A stretch of 28,885 bases of DNA from positions 1-28,885 of IMG/VR virus record IMGVR_UViG_3300030099_001377, one strand, 5' to 3'. Shown here one piece after another: positions 16,476 through 23,787 of this stretch. The DNA is from a virus. Under the pieces are notes generated by a model that saw only the letters and a program-made list of their open reading frames with translations, was not told the origin of the DNA and ran no database searches. Position 1 is the first letter of the stretch; the number at the start of each line of letters is the position of its first letter. The position numbers and the translations under genes were made by a program.

Positions 16476-18911
16476 CTACCTAGGCTCAAACTCTGCTAGG
16501 TCAAATCCATCCAAACTATCCTCATTAGATTCAAATCTTTGAGGTGGTAGATTATTTTTACGTTGATTTATTAATCTCGATTGCTCCGTATTTGCTTGGC
16601 TAATTCTTTGTGATTTAGCGTCTTCTCTCTGCAATTCTCTTTCAGCTAAAGCTTTCTCACTAATATTTCTTAACTGTTGATTATAATTAAACTCTTCAGC
16701 CATTAACTGAGATTTTAATTTTGCTTCATTGTTTTGCTTCTCAATTTCAAAAGCTATCTCAGCTTGCTTCAATTGCATTTTACCCTGTATCTCAGTTTGC
16801 ATTTTTTGCATCTCCATTTGAGATTTCATTTGTTGGGTTTGCATAGCCTGTTGAGCCGCCATTGCTTGCTTTTGCATTTGTAGCCTTTCTTCTCTTTCTT
16901 CTTGAGCTTTACGCTTTACTTTCAATAATTGATTAGCAAGTTTGATATTTTTTATTTCTCTAATGTCAATAGCGTCCTCAAGATTTATATCACCTTTAGA
17001 TAATGCCATTTGAATGTTTTGTTCAAGTTTAGCTTTTTGTTCTTCATCCGGTGCTACCTCTATAAATATGCCAAAGTCATATATGTATAAATCCTTGATT
17101 TGATTTAAAATACTAACATTGTATTTTCCAATGGCATTTGCAAAATCATCTTTGAAATCTGAGTATTCTAGTATATCAGCTACTCTATAAGTTAATGCTT
17201 CAGCCAAAGTTCTGTAGATATATAATGACCCATCTAAAATGTGTCTAGTGGCTACGTTTGAATTTAAAGCTGCAAGTTTTTGTAACCCTACAAGAGAGTT
17301 AGGGTCAGGAGTAGAAGCATCTCTAGCTTCATTCAATCCTGTTACTTGTCTAATCATATTAAGATAATGGTTATAATTAGCAATTAACATTTGTGTTTTA
17401 CTTGCGCCTGAGCTCGATTGTAATTCTTTAATTGGAACTTTTCCTTGATTGAAATCACCATCCTGTGTGTAACTTCTACCAATCACACTACCTGTTTGAA
17501 AATATAATCTCAATGCATCTTCAGGGTTATAAGCATTACCTGTTCCTAAATCCACTTCGTTTAATCCGTCTGCGTCTATATATACACCATCCGGTACAAC
17601 TCTTGAAATAACTTGTTGTAGTTTTAAATGAGTTATCTGTATTAAATCAGCAAAAGGAATCATTCTTCTACATAAAGACTCTATTACTCCTTTATACATT
17701 CTAGGTGCTACCGCTACATAATTTGGTAAAGCGTGTTGTTGAGCCGACTGTGGTCTTACCATATTCTTAGCCAACTCCCATTTTAATATAATATTTGTTC
17801 CCATAACCATCACACCTTCATACCAAACATCGATAGTTTTCTCCATCTTCTCAAACTTACCATCTTCCATCATTTCTTGTGGTGGATTAAATTGGTCGTC
17901 TTTCTCAATAACTTTTGTACCACCGTTTTCTAATTTCTTTTTCTTATAGACCATTTTTTTAGTAGTCTTATAATTAAAGTACATTAAGGTACAAGTGTCT
18001 CTATAAAAAATATCATTTTCATAATACTGAGCAGTGTTAAAATAATTATACCAACTTTGACTGTATTGACTTATTTCTTCTAAATCTTCTCTTGTTAAGC
18101 TTTGGTCTATTTTTAATAGCTCAGTAATTGGTACTGTTTTAATTTCACCCCAATAAAAACAATCTTTAAAATGTGGGTCTTCTGTATAACTATAAACTAT
18201 ATTGGCAGGGTCAACGTATTTTACTTCGACACCCGCCCCTTGCAAAAACTCGTGTTTTGCACAAGCTATTCCTAAAACCGTCAAATCATAGTCTAATCTT
18301 TTTCTAATATCATCGTAATGATTTTCTTCAAATATTGTATTAATTGCTTCTTCTTCTGCTATCTCAATAGCAGGTTTATAATTAAGCTGCATATATAAAT
18401 TGAGTTCTTCATCAGTAGCGGGAAGTTCGTCAGGATTCATAGAGAAGGGGTCTACACCTGTTTTTTTCTGTATAAGCTCAAGCACATCTTTAGCAGCCAT
18501 TTGACCCTCAATCATATCTTGATATTTAGAGCGCTTTGCTGATGACATAGCGTCTTGAGCATAAGCTTTTACCTCAAACATTCTGTCGTTCATACCATTG
18601 ACCACAATATCTACAAACTTGGGAATTATTGGAACAGGTGTCCAATCTAAATTTAAGTAGCTTAAATCTCCATCTACTGCTAATTCATTTTTATATTTAC
18701 CTATTGGTTGTTCACCTCTTGCATATAAACGGAGTCGATAAAAATCTCTCCACTGATTGTAATATCTGCATTGATTTCCATCTTTCTTAAACCATTCGTA
18801 TTGAATTGCTTGTCCAATTTGTAGTCCAAATTCTTCTGTCGCTTTTTCGGCATCAGAAACGAATTGACTTGGAAAACCTACAGATGAAATGTCTATTTTT
18901 ATATCTTTCAT
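16476..18911 (-). CDS. Portal protein, 811 aa
   Basis: The 811-residue length and the position directly after the large terminase gene fit the large portal proteins of crAss-like and similar podoviruses. The N-terminal half contains YKNELAVDGDLSYLNLDWTP and a helical core; the central part has typical portal-like segments (PRMYKGVIESLCRRMIPFAD, then LKLQQVISRVVPDGVYIDAD) followed by a 'TGLNEARDAS' stretch also familiar from portals. From about residue 663 to 790 it is a long Gln/Met/Lys/Glu coiled coil (QAMQTQQMKSQMEMQKMQ), matching the barrel/crown helices that extend into the head. It ends with TAG. Its ATG directly abuts the terminase stop codon. Confidence 0.9.
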   Translation of the reverse strand: MKDIKIDISSVGFPSQFVSDAEKATEEFGLQIGQAIQYEWFKKDGNQCRYYNQWRDFYRLRLYARGEQPIGKYKNELAVDGDLSYLNLDWTPVPIIPKFVDIVVNGMNDRMFEVKAYAQDAMSSAKRSKYQDMIEGQMAAKDVLELIQKKTGVDPFSMNPDELPATDEELNLYMQLNYKPAIEIAEEEAINTIFEENHYDDIRKRLDYDLTVLGIACAKHEFLQGAGVEVKYVDPANIVYSYTEDPHFKDCFYWGEIKTVPITELLKIDQSLTREDLEEISQYSQSWYNYFNTAQYYENDIFYRDTCTLMYFNYKTTKKMVYKKKKLENGGTKVIEKDDQFNPPQEMMEDGKFEKMEKTIDVWYEGVMVMGTNIILKWELAKNMVRPQSAQQHALPNYVAVAPRMYKGVIESLCRRMIPFADLIQITHLKLQQVISRVVPDGVYIDADGLNEVDLGTGNAYNPEDALRLYFQTGSVIGRSYTQDGDFNQGKVPIKELQSSSGASKTQMLIANYNHYLNMIRQVTGLNEARDASTPDPNSLVGLQKLAALNSNVATRHILDGSLYIYRTLAEALTYRVADILEYSDFKDDFANAIGKYNVSILNQIKDLYIYDFGIFIEVAPDEEQKAKLEQNIQMALSKGDINLEDAIDIREIKNIKLANQLLKVKRKAQEEREERLQMQKQAMAAQQAMQTQQMKSQMEMQKMQTEIQGKMQLKQAEIAFEIEKQNNEAKLKSQLMAEEFNYNQQLRNISEKALAERELQREDAKSQRISQANTEQSRLINQRKNNLPPQRFESNEDSLDGFDLAEFEPR

Positions 18912-21074
18912 CTATCTTATTATTTCGCTTAAATTTCCCTTATTATTATACCTTGCAAAGTTAATAATTATATTTGATTGTTTTTTTTCCGGCTGATACT
19001 TGTGTTTTTGAGTTGCCATAATGGCTAACCCTGAGCTTATACTAGCATCAAACCTTGTTCTATTACTTATATCAAACTTTGCCCAATCTTCTAAAGTTCT
19101 GTTAAATGGCATATATCCCATCTCGTCTTCTTTAACTAAACCCACATGAGTTTCTATGTATGACTCTATAGCTGCAGCGTGAGCTTGCTTTACATCTTCA
19201 CTTGAGTTTGGTATACCTCCTAACTCTCGTTCTGTTTTTGATAATCTATTAAATGCTTTGTCGGGTCTATTGATACTAAAACCTCTATAACCTCTATTCT
19301 TAAAATGGTATAATAACCTTGGTTTATTGTTTTCTACCAATATAGGCATACCATAAAAAATACACGCCATTAAAACTTCTTCAAAGAATATCTCAGCAGT
19401 CTGTGGTCTTGCCACATACTCTAAGAAAAACTGATTACTTGGCGCATCGTCTACATTAAACTTAGTTAAGCCGTGCAATGCTCCATTAGATGCACCACCA
19501 CCCACAGTCCCTGAAATATCATATGAGTCGCATCCAAATGCACCAATGTGCTCATTAGCCGGATACTTAGTCCCTTTTTTATTTACAATTCTATTTTGCA
19601 AATGTTTTGGTGGAAGCCAACTCACTTTAAACCTACCTCTTAAATCAGGCCTCCAAACTACTTCAGAATCTACGACTCCTCCTTTCCAATAAAAGCTGCC
19701 TTGAGTAATATGATGTTCTTGAATTAAAGAATCATTATAATCTATTTGTTGATATAGTTTGTTTAAATTAAAAAGTGCTTGTTTGCTTTCATCTCTAAAT
19801 GCGTGAGACTCAGTTCTAGGAAATTGTCTATAGAATTCGTTTAATGCGTCAGGGTCGTTTTTTAAAGACTCCACTTCTGCTTCCCAATATTCAACTACAT
19901 CTTCAATAGGCATTCCATATTTATCTATGTAACCTTCAAAGTTCCACTCCATAGGAATAAACAAACTGTATAACCCTGATTTAGTTTGTCCATTTTTGCT
20001 TCGGTTGTGGGGATTAGAATCATTAAATAATTTTTTAAATTCTTTACCTCCTTTGTTCAATGCATTAGATGTAGAACCCATCATACATTTTCCGATAATT
20101 CTACTACCCAATCGCAAACAAGTTTTAGTTACACGCCAATTATTTAAAATATTATTTGGTTTCAACCATTTTCCACTTTCATCGTGAACTAGTAATAAAA
20201 GCTTTTCACCATCATATGAGTTGTCATCTGTGTTCTTCCAATCTATTGTTGTGTCTAGCCCATACAACTCTTCGTCAGCAATATCATACATATTTTTCTT
20301 TGTAATTTTTGCAGCAGGAATTCTAAATGCAAGTTCTGTTTTTGGTTTATCCATTCCATCTTGAATAGGTTTAAAGAAAAATGGTAGTCGATTAGAAATA
20401 GGTACAACCTTATCGGTAAACATTTTTTTAGCATCCGAACCTGTTTTTGAAAGTATACCGACTCTTGAGTCTTTAGCTAATGTACCTGTGTTTACACACT
20501 CGGAAGAGCCCATATATGAAAAACCTGAACGTCTTATTTTTAAATAAATCATTCCAAAACATCTATGGTCAGCCCTACAAGCTTCCCAATAAATATAAAA
20601 AATTCTGTTAGCTTCTCTAAACTCAGGATAACCAACATCAATGGATGTCCATTGAAGATACATATAATGAGCTCCGGTAATATAGGTTGGAACTTTATCA
20701 TTAACAAACCAATAACCTAACTCTCTTTTATCGAACTCATCTTCTATAAAATCCACCCACCTTGATTTAAAACTATCAGGCATTGTATTCCATTGAAATA
20801 TGGAGTTTATTTGGCTAAGTGGTTTTGGTAATTGTTTTCTTTCCCAATAATCTTTGTCTCTTTGAAGAGACTTTGGAGCTTTCGGTAAAGCTATTAATAA
20901 TCCATTTACTTCTATTACCTGTTCAATCTGCCCTGTTTTAGAAATAACTACTAAGTCATATTTTTCATTGTAGCCATACAACCAACTTCTATTTCTATTT
21001 TTATTTGAAATAACGTTTTTAGGTATAGCGTTCTCTATAACTCTATATAGTTTATTTAGACCTTCTCTCTGCAA
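18912..21074 (-). CDS. terL: Terminase large subunit, 720 aa
   Basis: The DNA-packaging motor, with an N-terminal ATPase and a C-terminal RNase H-like nuclease. The ATPase has a Walker A-like segment at 178-190 (LKIRRSGFSYMGS) that lacks the canonical GKT/S, a Walker B/catalytic motif at 296-302 (VHDESGK) and a coupling motif GSTSNA at 333-338. Nuclease residues are expected at D516 (GCDSYD), E581 (PILVENNK) and D677 (RFDASIS). The region 556-582 (RPQTAEIFFEEVL, then PILVENNK) is typical of crAss-like/Bacteroidota phage terminases. The only good start is TTG at 21074, inside the end of the upstream 93-residue gene (23-bp overlap). The next Met is near residue 98, too far inside the conserved part. 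Confidence 0.92.
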   Translation of the reverse strand: MQREGLNKLYRVIENAIPKNVISNKNRNRSWLYGYNEKYDLVVISKTGQIEQVIEVNGLLIALPKAPKSLQRDKDYWERKQLPKPLSQINSIFQWNTMPDSFKSRWVDFIEDEFDKRELGYWFVNDKVPTYITGAHYMYLQWTSIDVGYPEFREANRIFYIYWEACRADHRCFGMIYLKIRRSGFSYMGSSECVNTGTLAKDSRVGILSKTGSDAKKMFTDKVVPISNRLPFFFKPIQDGMDKPKTELAFRIPAAKITKKNMYDIADEELYGLDTTIDWKNTDDNSYDGEKLLLLVHDESGKWLKPNNILNNWRVTKTCLRLGSRIIGKCMMGSTSNALNKGGKEFKKLFNDSNPHNRSKNGQTKSGLYSLFIPMEWNFEGYIDKYGMPIEDVVEYWEAEVESLKNDPDALNEFYRQFPRTESHAFRDESKQALFNLNKLYQQIDYNDSLIQEHHITQGSFYWKGGVVDSEVVWRPDLRGRFKVSWLPPKHLQNRIVNKKGTKYPANEHIGAFGCDSYDISGTVGGGASNGALHGLTKFNVDDAPSNQFFLEYVARPQTAEIFFEEVLMACIFYGMPILVENNKPRLLYHFKNRGYRGFSINRPDKAFNRLSKTERELGGIPNSSEDVKQAHAAAIESYIETHVGLVKEDEMGYMPFNRTLEDWAKFDISNRTRFDASISSGLAIMATQKHKYQPEKKQSNIIINFARYNNKGNLSEIIR

Positions 21075-21333
21075 ATCCTTGTTTTGTATCTATTTTACTT
21101 GGCCCTTTTTCTTCGGCATCAATTATATTTTTCTCCGCTTCTATTCTAGCTAATATATCAAATGCATCCATAATGCAAAGTTTTTTTGTGGCTGCTGCAT
21201 TTTTTAATCTGTCTGCTGCTAACTCATCTTCAGGGTCAGGCTTTATAATATCTTCTTTTGCAACTTTAATTAATTGTTCTACGGCTCTCATTCCGGCCTG
21301 TATAATATTTTTTTTTAAAGTTTTTGAGTCCAT
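21052..21333 (-). CDS. Putative terminase small subunit, 93 aa
   Basis: A small, highly charged, all-helical protein (MDSKTLKKNIIQAGMRAVEQ, later DAFDILARIEAEKN) ending in a basic tail. It overlaps the start of the large terminase gene by 23 bp. Small helical proteins in this place commonly act as small terminase subunits that recognise packaging DNA. I see no clear helix-turn-helix, so the assignment rests on position, size and coupling. It starts with ATG at 21333 after an AT-rich leader. Confidence 0.75.
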   Translation of the reverse strand: MDSKTLKKNIIQAGMRAVEQLIKVAKEDIIKPDPEDELAADRLKNAAATKKLCIMDAFDILARIEAEKNIIDAEEKGPSKIDTKQGFAERRSK

Positions 21334-21334
21334 A

Positions 21335-21898
21335 TTATAATTTAATTGTTATTTGGTGGTCATACATTCTGTATAGTTTTTCACCCTCTATTTCAAACTC
21401 ATACTCAGTATCGGGTTTAAAACAAACTTTATCTCCTTCGTTAACATCTTTAGACCTAAGATAATCATTGCTATATTTTATTTCACCCATTAATGGTTCT
21501 TCACTAAATGGTTTATAAATATACGAATCTTCTACCGGAATTGGTTTAGTAAAACAATATCTACCGTGTGTGTTCCATTTTTCTCCGTTATGAAACATAT
21601 AAAATTGGTCAGGCTCAATAAAAAACAAATCGTCTTTGAAATAACTTCTACCGCTTTTTCTTCTCCCATACATATCGTTATAAAACTTAAACACATTATG
21701 ATGTACAACTAAAGTGTCACCCACCTTAACAGGCCCTGTATATTTGATGGGTGTAGATATTACTGTGGCAAATCTGTTGGATGCTTTATGGTTTTCTTCT
21801 GAAGTATTGACAATAAAATCTATGCCACCAATTTTTTTAGTGTTATTATATCTTTTACCATCTATGGCTTTTGCAATAAATAAATAAGGAGATTTCAA
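21335..21898 (-). CDS. Tandem GroES-like (co-chaperonin-like) protein, 187 aa
   Basis: Two GroES-type halves can be read. Half 1 (about 4-102) has a mobile-loop-like segment NTKKIGGIDFIVN at 19-31, then GPVKVGDTLVVHHN around 55-68 (GroES: VKvGDxVlf) and YFKDDLFFIEPDQFY near 86-100 (GroES: y.i..eddIla). Half 2 (about 113-187) repeats the pattern: FTKPIPVED, GEIKYSND, VNEGDKVCFKP at 152-162, and a terminal LYRMYDHQITI. Half 2 has no obvious mobile loop. The protein would help host GroEL fold phage capsid or tail proteins, as T4 gp31 does. The start is TTG at 21898, overlapping the TGA of the preceding gene (TTGA). Co-transcribed with terminase and portal. Fold call is good; the tandem interpretation is inference. 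Confidence 0.75.
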   Translation of the reverse strand: MKSPYLFIAKAIDGKRYNNTKKIGGIDFIVNTSEENHKASNRFATVISTPIKYTGPVKVGDTLVVHHNVFKFYNDMYGRRKSGRSYFKDDLFFIEPDQFYMFHNGEKWNTHGRYCFTKPIPVEDSYIYKPFSEEPLMGEIKYSNDYLRSKDVNEGDKVCFKPDTEYEFEIEGEKLYRMYDHQITIKL

Positions 21899-22125
21899 AA
21901 ATTTATATTATATTCTATTGACACAGGCATATCAGTAAACTCTTTCCATAGCACAACCTCATCTTTATTATTAGATGCTATCCATATTTTAAAAGAATCC
22001 ATTGATGTATCATATTTTATAAGATGAATATGATGCGTTCCATTTAGAACGTCTTGTCCTACTATGTAGTGCATTGCTCCTGATTTATAGTCAGGACCGA
22101 CTGCAATTTTTCTTATGTCGTTCAT
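21895..22125 (-). CDS. Small phage protein of unknown function, 76 aa
   Basis: A 76-residue beta-rich protein containing KIAVGPDYKSGAMHYIVGQD and ending with PVSIEYNINF. The pattern is familiar to me from Bacteroidota phage genomes, where it is also upstream of terminase genes, but I know no function. There are no signal peptide, membrane segment or catalytic motif. It overlaps the GroES-like gene by 4 bp and follows the 156-residue gene after 6 nt, so it is in the same operon. Confidence 0.75.
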   Translation of the reverse strand: MNDIRKIAVGPDYKSGAMHYIVGQDVLNGTHHIHLIKYDTSMDSFKIWIASNNKDEVVLWKEFTDMPVSIEYNINF

Positions 22126-22131
22126 TTAATT

Positions 22132-22602
22132 TTATTTATAAATACGAATCTCAAAAGGAGCAAGAGTTAATAAATCATCTTCTAAAACACCTGTTTCATC
22201 TTGAGTTTTAATTATGATTGTATCAAATGCAGTAACTTCAACTTTTGGAGGTAACCCGTCTGAAGCGGGGCTTCCGTAATTAAGCCATACTTGAATTTTT
22301 TCTATTGGGTCAAATATATTAGCCGATGCCGTTACCTCATACTCTCCTGCTCCGAGTCTTTTATAGGTCATTGTTGCACCTGTTGTGTTGTTTAGTTCAT
22401 CTGCCGTAGGGTCGTCTGTAGTTTTTTGTTTTAGATTCGCAGTATACACATCATAACCTAATTGTATTTGTGCCGCAAATTGTGCTATCGAACCAACTGT
22501 AACATTTTTAGTTGCATTTGATGGAGTAGCATTAGGAGCAGTAACAATAACTAAATCGTCTGCTGCAGCTTGAACAACGGGGTATTGACTAATTTTTGAC
22601 AT
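22132..22602 (-). CDS. Small virion-associated-like protein, 156 aa
   Basis: The N-terminus MSKISQYPVVQAAADDLVIV followed by TPSNATKNVTVGSIAQFA is a pattern common at the start of phage appendage, head-fibre and tail-fibre-like proteins. The rest is a beta-rich domain (TYKRLGAGEYEVTASANIFD) that would suit a small decoration or fibre head. It starts within the end of the coiled-coil gene (14-bp overlap). No catalytic motif. Structural role is inferred from the N-terminal pattern. Confidence 0.75.
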   Translation of the reverse strand: MSKISQYPVVQAAADDLVIVTAPNATPSNATKNVTVGSIAQFAAQIQLGYDVYTANLKQKTTDDPTADELNNTTGATMTYKRLGAGEYEVTASANIFDPIEKIQVWLNYGSPASDGLPPKVEVTAFDTIIIKTQDETGVLEDDLLTLAPFEIRIYK

Positions 22603-22834
22603 CTTGTTTTTCTTTTTGTGTTACTTCACCTGTCTCCATATTAATAATAGAATCAGCTCCGTATTTATTTGCTAAATCTTTTTCGTTTTGTAAAAACACT
22701 TTCTCTATTGCTTCTACTTCTTTTAATATCTTAACCTTATGCAATTCTAAATCACCTAAAGCTAATTTTTTTGTAATGAAATCTTTTTTGATTTCGTGAA
22801 TGAGATTAAGCTCATCCTTAGTTAAATTTGGCAT
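22589..22834 (-). CDS. Small coiled-coil phage protein, 81 aa (start corrected)
   Basis: The start is taken at the ATG at 22834 (MPNLTKDELNLIHEIKKDFI). A longer frame to 22900 would read through the promoter-like octamer at 22852-22859 and the end of the holin gene. The protein is one helical coiled coil (LHKVKILKEVEAIEKVFLQ) followed by a conserved-looking tail (KYGADSIINMETGEV) and a Lys-rich end. Proteins with this plan are frequent in Bacteroidota phages as far as I remember, without known function. It is the first gene after the octamer and overlaps the next gene by 14 bp. Confidence 0.8.
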   Translation of the reverse strand: MPNLTKDELNLIHEIKKDFITKKLALGDLELHKVKILKEVEAIEKVFLQNEKDLANKYGADSIINMETGEVTQKEKQDVKN

Positions 22835-22851
22835 CGTATTAAATTTTAATA

Positions 22852-22859
22852 CAAAGATA
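22852..22859 (-). promoter_or_regulatory. Promoter-like TATCTTTG octamer for the packaging block
   Basis: TATCTTTG on the minus strand lies 17 nt before the ATG at 22834, directly after the holin stop codon. This is the only one of the five octamers with a possible -33 element: TTTG at 22883-22886, separated by 23 nt, within the range known for Flavobacterium promoters. That TTTG is inside the holin coding sequence, so it could be coincidental. Confidence 0.6.
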
Positions 22860-23258
22860 CTATTTTTTATTTTTAATCTTCTCAAATGACCTTCCGCCAA
22901 AATAAGCTGAAATCACGGTAATCAAAGTAAGCTGCAAAAGGTCTGTCCATTTATCTTCAACTTCAAATGTAATCATACCTGCGTCAATAAAAATCATTAT
23001 CACCGTTGAAACCACTAGAAATAATAAAACTATTGGTCTTATGTTTTGTGTTAGTTTAGACGCACTGTTATCCGATGTCCATCTGTCTGTTATATTTTTC
23101 TCCATATCGGCTTCGTGCTTCATAAATAATTGGGTCATTTCTTTTTCGAATGCTGCCTTTTCTTCTTTGGTTTGCACAAATTTATCTACTATTCCTGAAA
23201 GTTTTTCTGCAACTCCCCCTCCTGCTGCTCCAAATATTTTATTTAATATATCTTTCAT
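22860..23258 (-). CDS. Holin (3TM/DUF3154-like), 132 aa
   Basis: A short protein with a charged helical N-terminus (FVQTKEEKAAFEKEMTQ) followed by two clear hydrophobic segments, about 75-91 (PIVLLFLVVSTVIMIFI) and 107-122 (LLQLTLITVISAYFGG), and a Lys-rich C-terminus (FEKIKNKK). The N-terminal IFGAAGGGVAEKL may form a third amphipathic segment. The Trp-containing linker 'DRWTSDN' before the first TM and 'SFEKIK' after the last are typical of the Holin_3TMs (formerly DUF3154) family. It would make inner-membrane lesions that release or activate the amidase. Its ATG overlaps the amidase stop (ATGA), so the two are translated together. Assignment is good from topology and neighbour. Confidence 0.88.
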   Translation of the reverse strand: MKDILNKIFGAAGGGVAEKLSGIVDKFVQTKEEKAAFEKEMTQLFMKHEADMEKNITDRWTSDNSASKLTQNIRPIVLLFLVVSTVIMIFIDAGMITFEVEDKWTDLLQLTLITVISAYFGGRSFEKIKNKK

Positions 23259-23668
23259 AATTCTTTATATTCTGTTTTTGCGTCATAGCTTGGACAAGCT
23301 TTAGGTGAAAAATCCCTATGTCCATAGATATTTGCTTCAGGATGAAACTTTTTTAACACCTTAAGCAAATCTACTAAACTATCTTTTTGTTCTTGTGTTC
23401 TAGTGTCTTCCCATTCTTCCATCTTTTCATCCATACCACCGATATAACAAATTCCGATACTAGATTTATTTTCCCCCCTGCAATGAGCTCCGGGGACTTG
23501 CACAGGGCGACCATACTCTAATGAACCATCTAATCTAACTACGTAATGATACCCTATGTCGTCCCACCCATTACCTTTAACGTGCCAATCTCTTATGGTC
23601 TCAGCACTAAAATCTTTATGTTTTGGTGTAGCCGAACAATGAATAATTATTTTATTTATTTTTCTCAT
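23255..23668 (-). CDS. N-acetylmuramoyl-L-alanine amidase endolysin, T7-lysozyme type, 137 aa
   Basis: A single Amidase_2/PGRP domain that cleaves the amide bond between muramic acid and the peptide stem. The expected T7-lysozyme residues are present with matching spacing: H10 (IIIHCSAT), Y40 (IGYHYVV), H117 (YGHRDFSP), K123 and C125 (KACPSYDA). H10, H117 and C125 would bind zinc, and Y40 and K123 would assist catalysis. There is no signal peptide, so release by the neighbouring holin is expected. It overlaps the 40-residue gene upstream (ATGA) and the holin downstream (ATGA). The length equals a catalytic domain alone, with no cell-wall-binding module. Confidence 0.95.
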   Translation of the reverse strand: MRKINKIIIHCSATPKHKDFSAETIRDWHVKGNGWDDIGYHYVVRLDGSLEYGRPVQVPGAHCRGENKSSIGICYIGGMDEKMEEWEDTRTQEQKDSLVDLLKVLKKFHPEANIYGHRDFSPKACPSYDAKTEYKEL

Positions 23669-23787
23669 CTACCTTGTCCTATATATTTTTTAACATAACC
23701 TGTCTGTCCTTTACTTGCGTTTTTGCTATGAGGATGTGACTTTCTTTTTCTTTTTCTAAATTGAACTACGTTTGCTCTTCTTGCCAT
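23665..23787 (-). CDS. Small basic protein, 40 aa
   Basis: ATG at 23787 to TGA at 23665 gives 40 residues, starting MARRANVVQFRKRKRKSHPH and ending KYIGQGR. More than a third of the residues are Arg, Lys or His. Its ATG shares one base with the stop of the beta-barrel gene (TAATG), and its TGA overlaps the amidase ATG (ATGA), so it is locked into the lysis operon. I recall similar short basic proteins ending in 'YRGQGR' in Bacteroidota phage genomes. It might bind nucleic acid, the ribosome or the envelope; nothing in the sequence decides. Confidence 0.8.
   Translation of the reverse strand: MARRANVVQFRKRKRKSHPHSKNASKGQTGYVKKYIGQGR

Noticed and set aside
22835-22900. Longer start for the 81-residue coiled-coil protein
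   Set aside because: It would overlap the holin end and run through the promoter octamer; the ATG at 22834 has the usual spacing.
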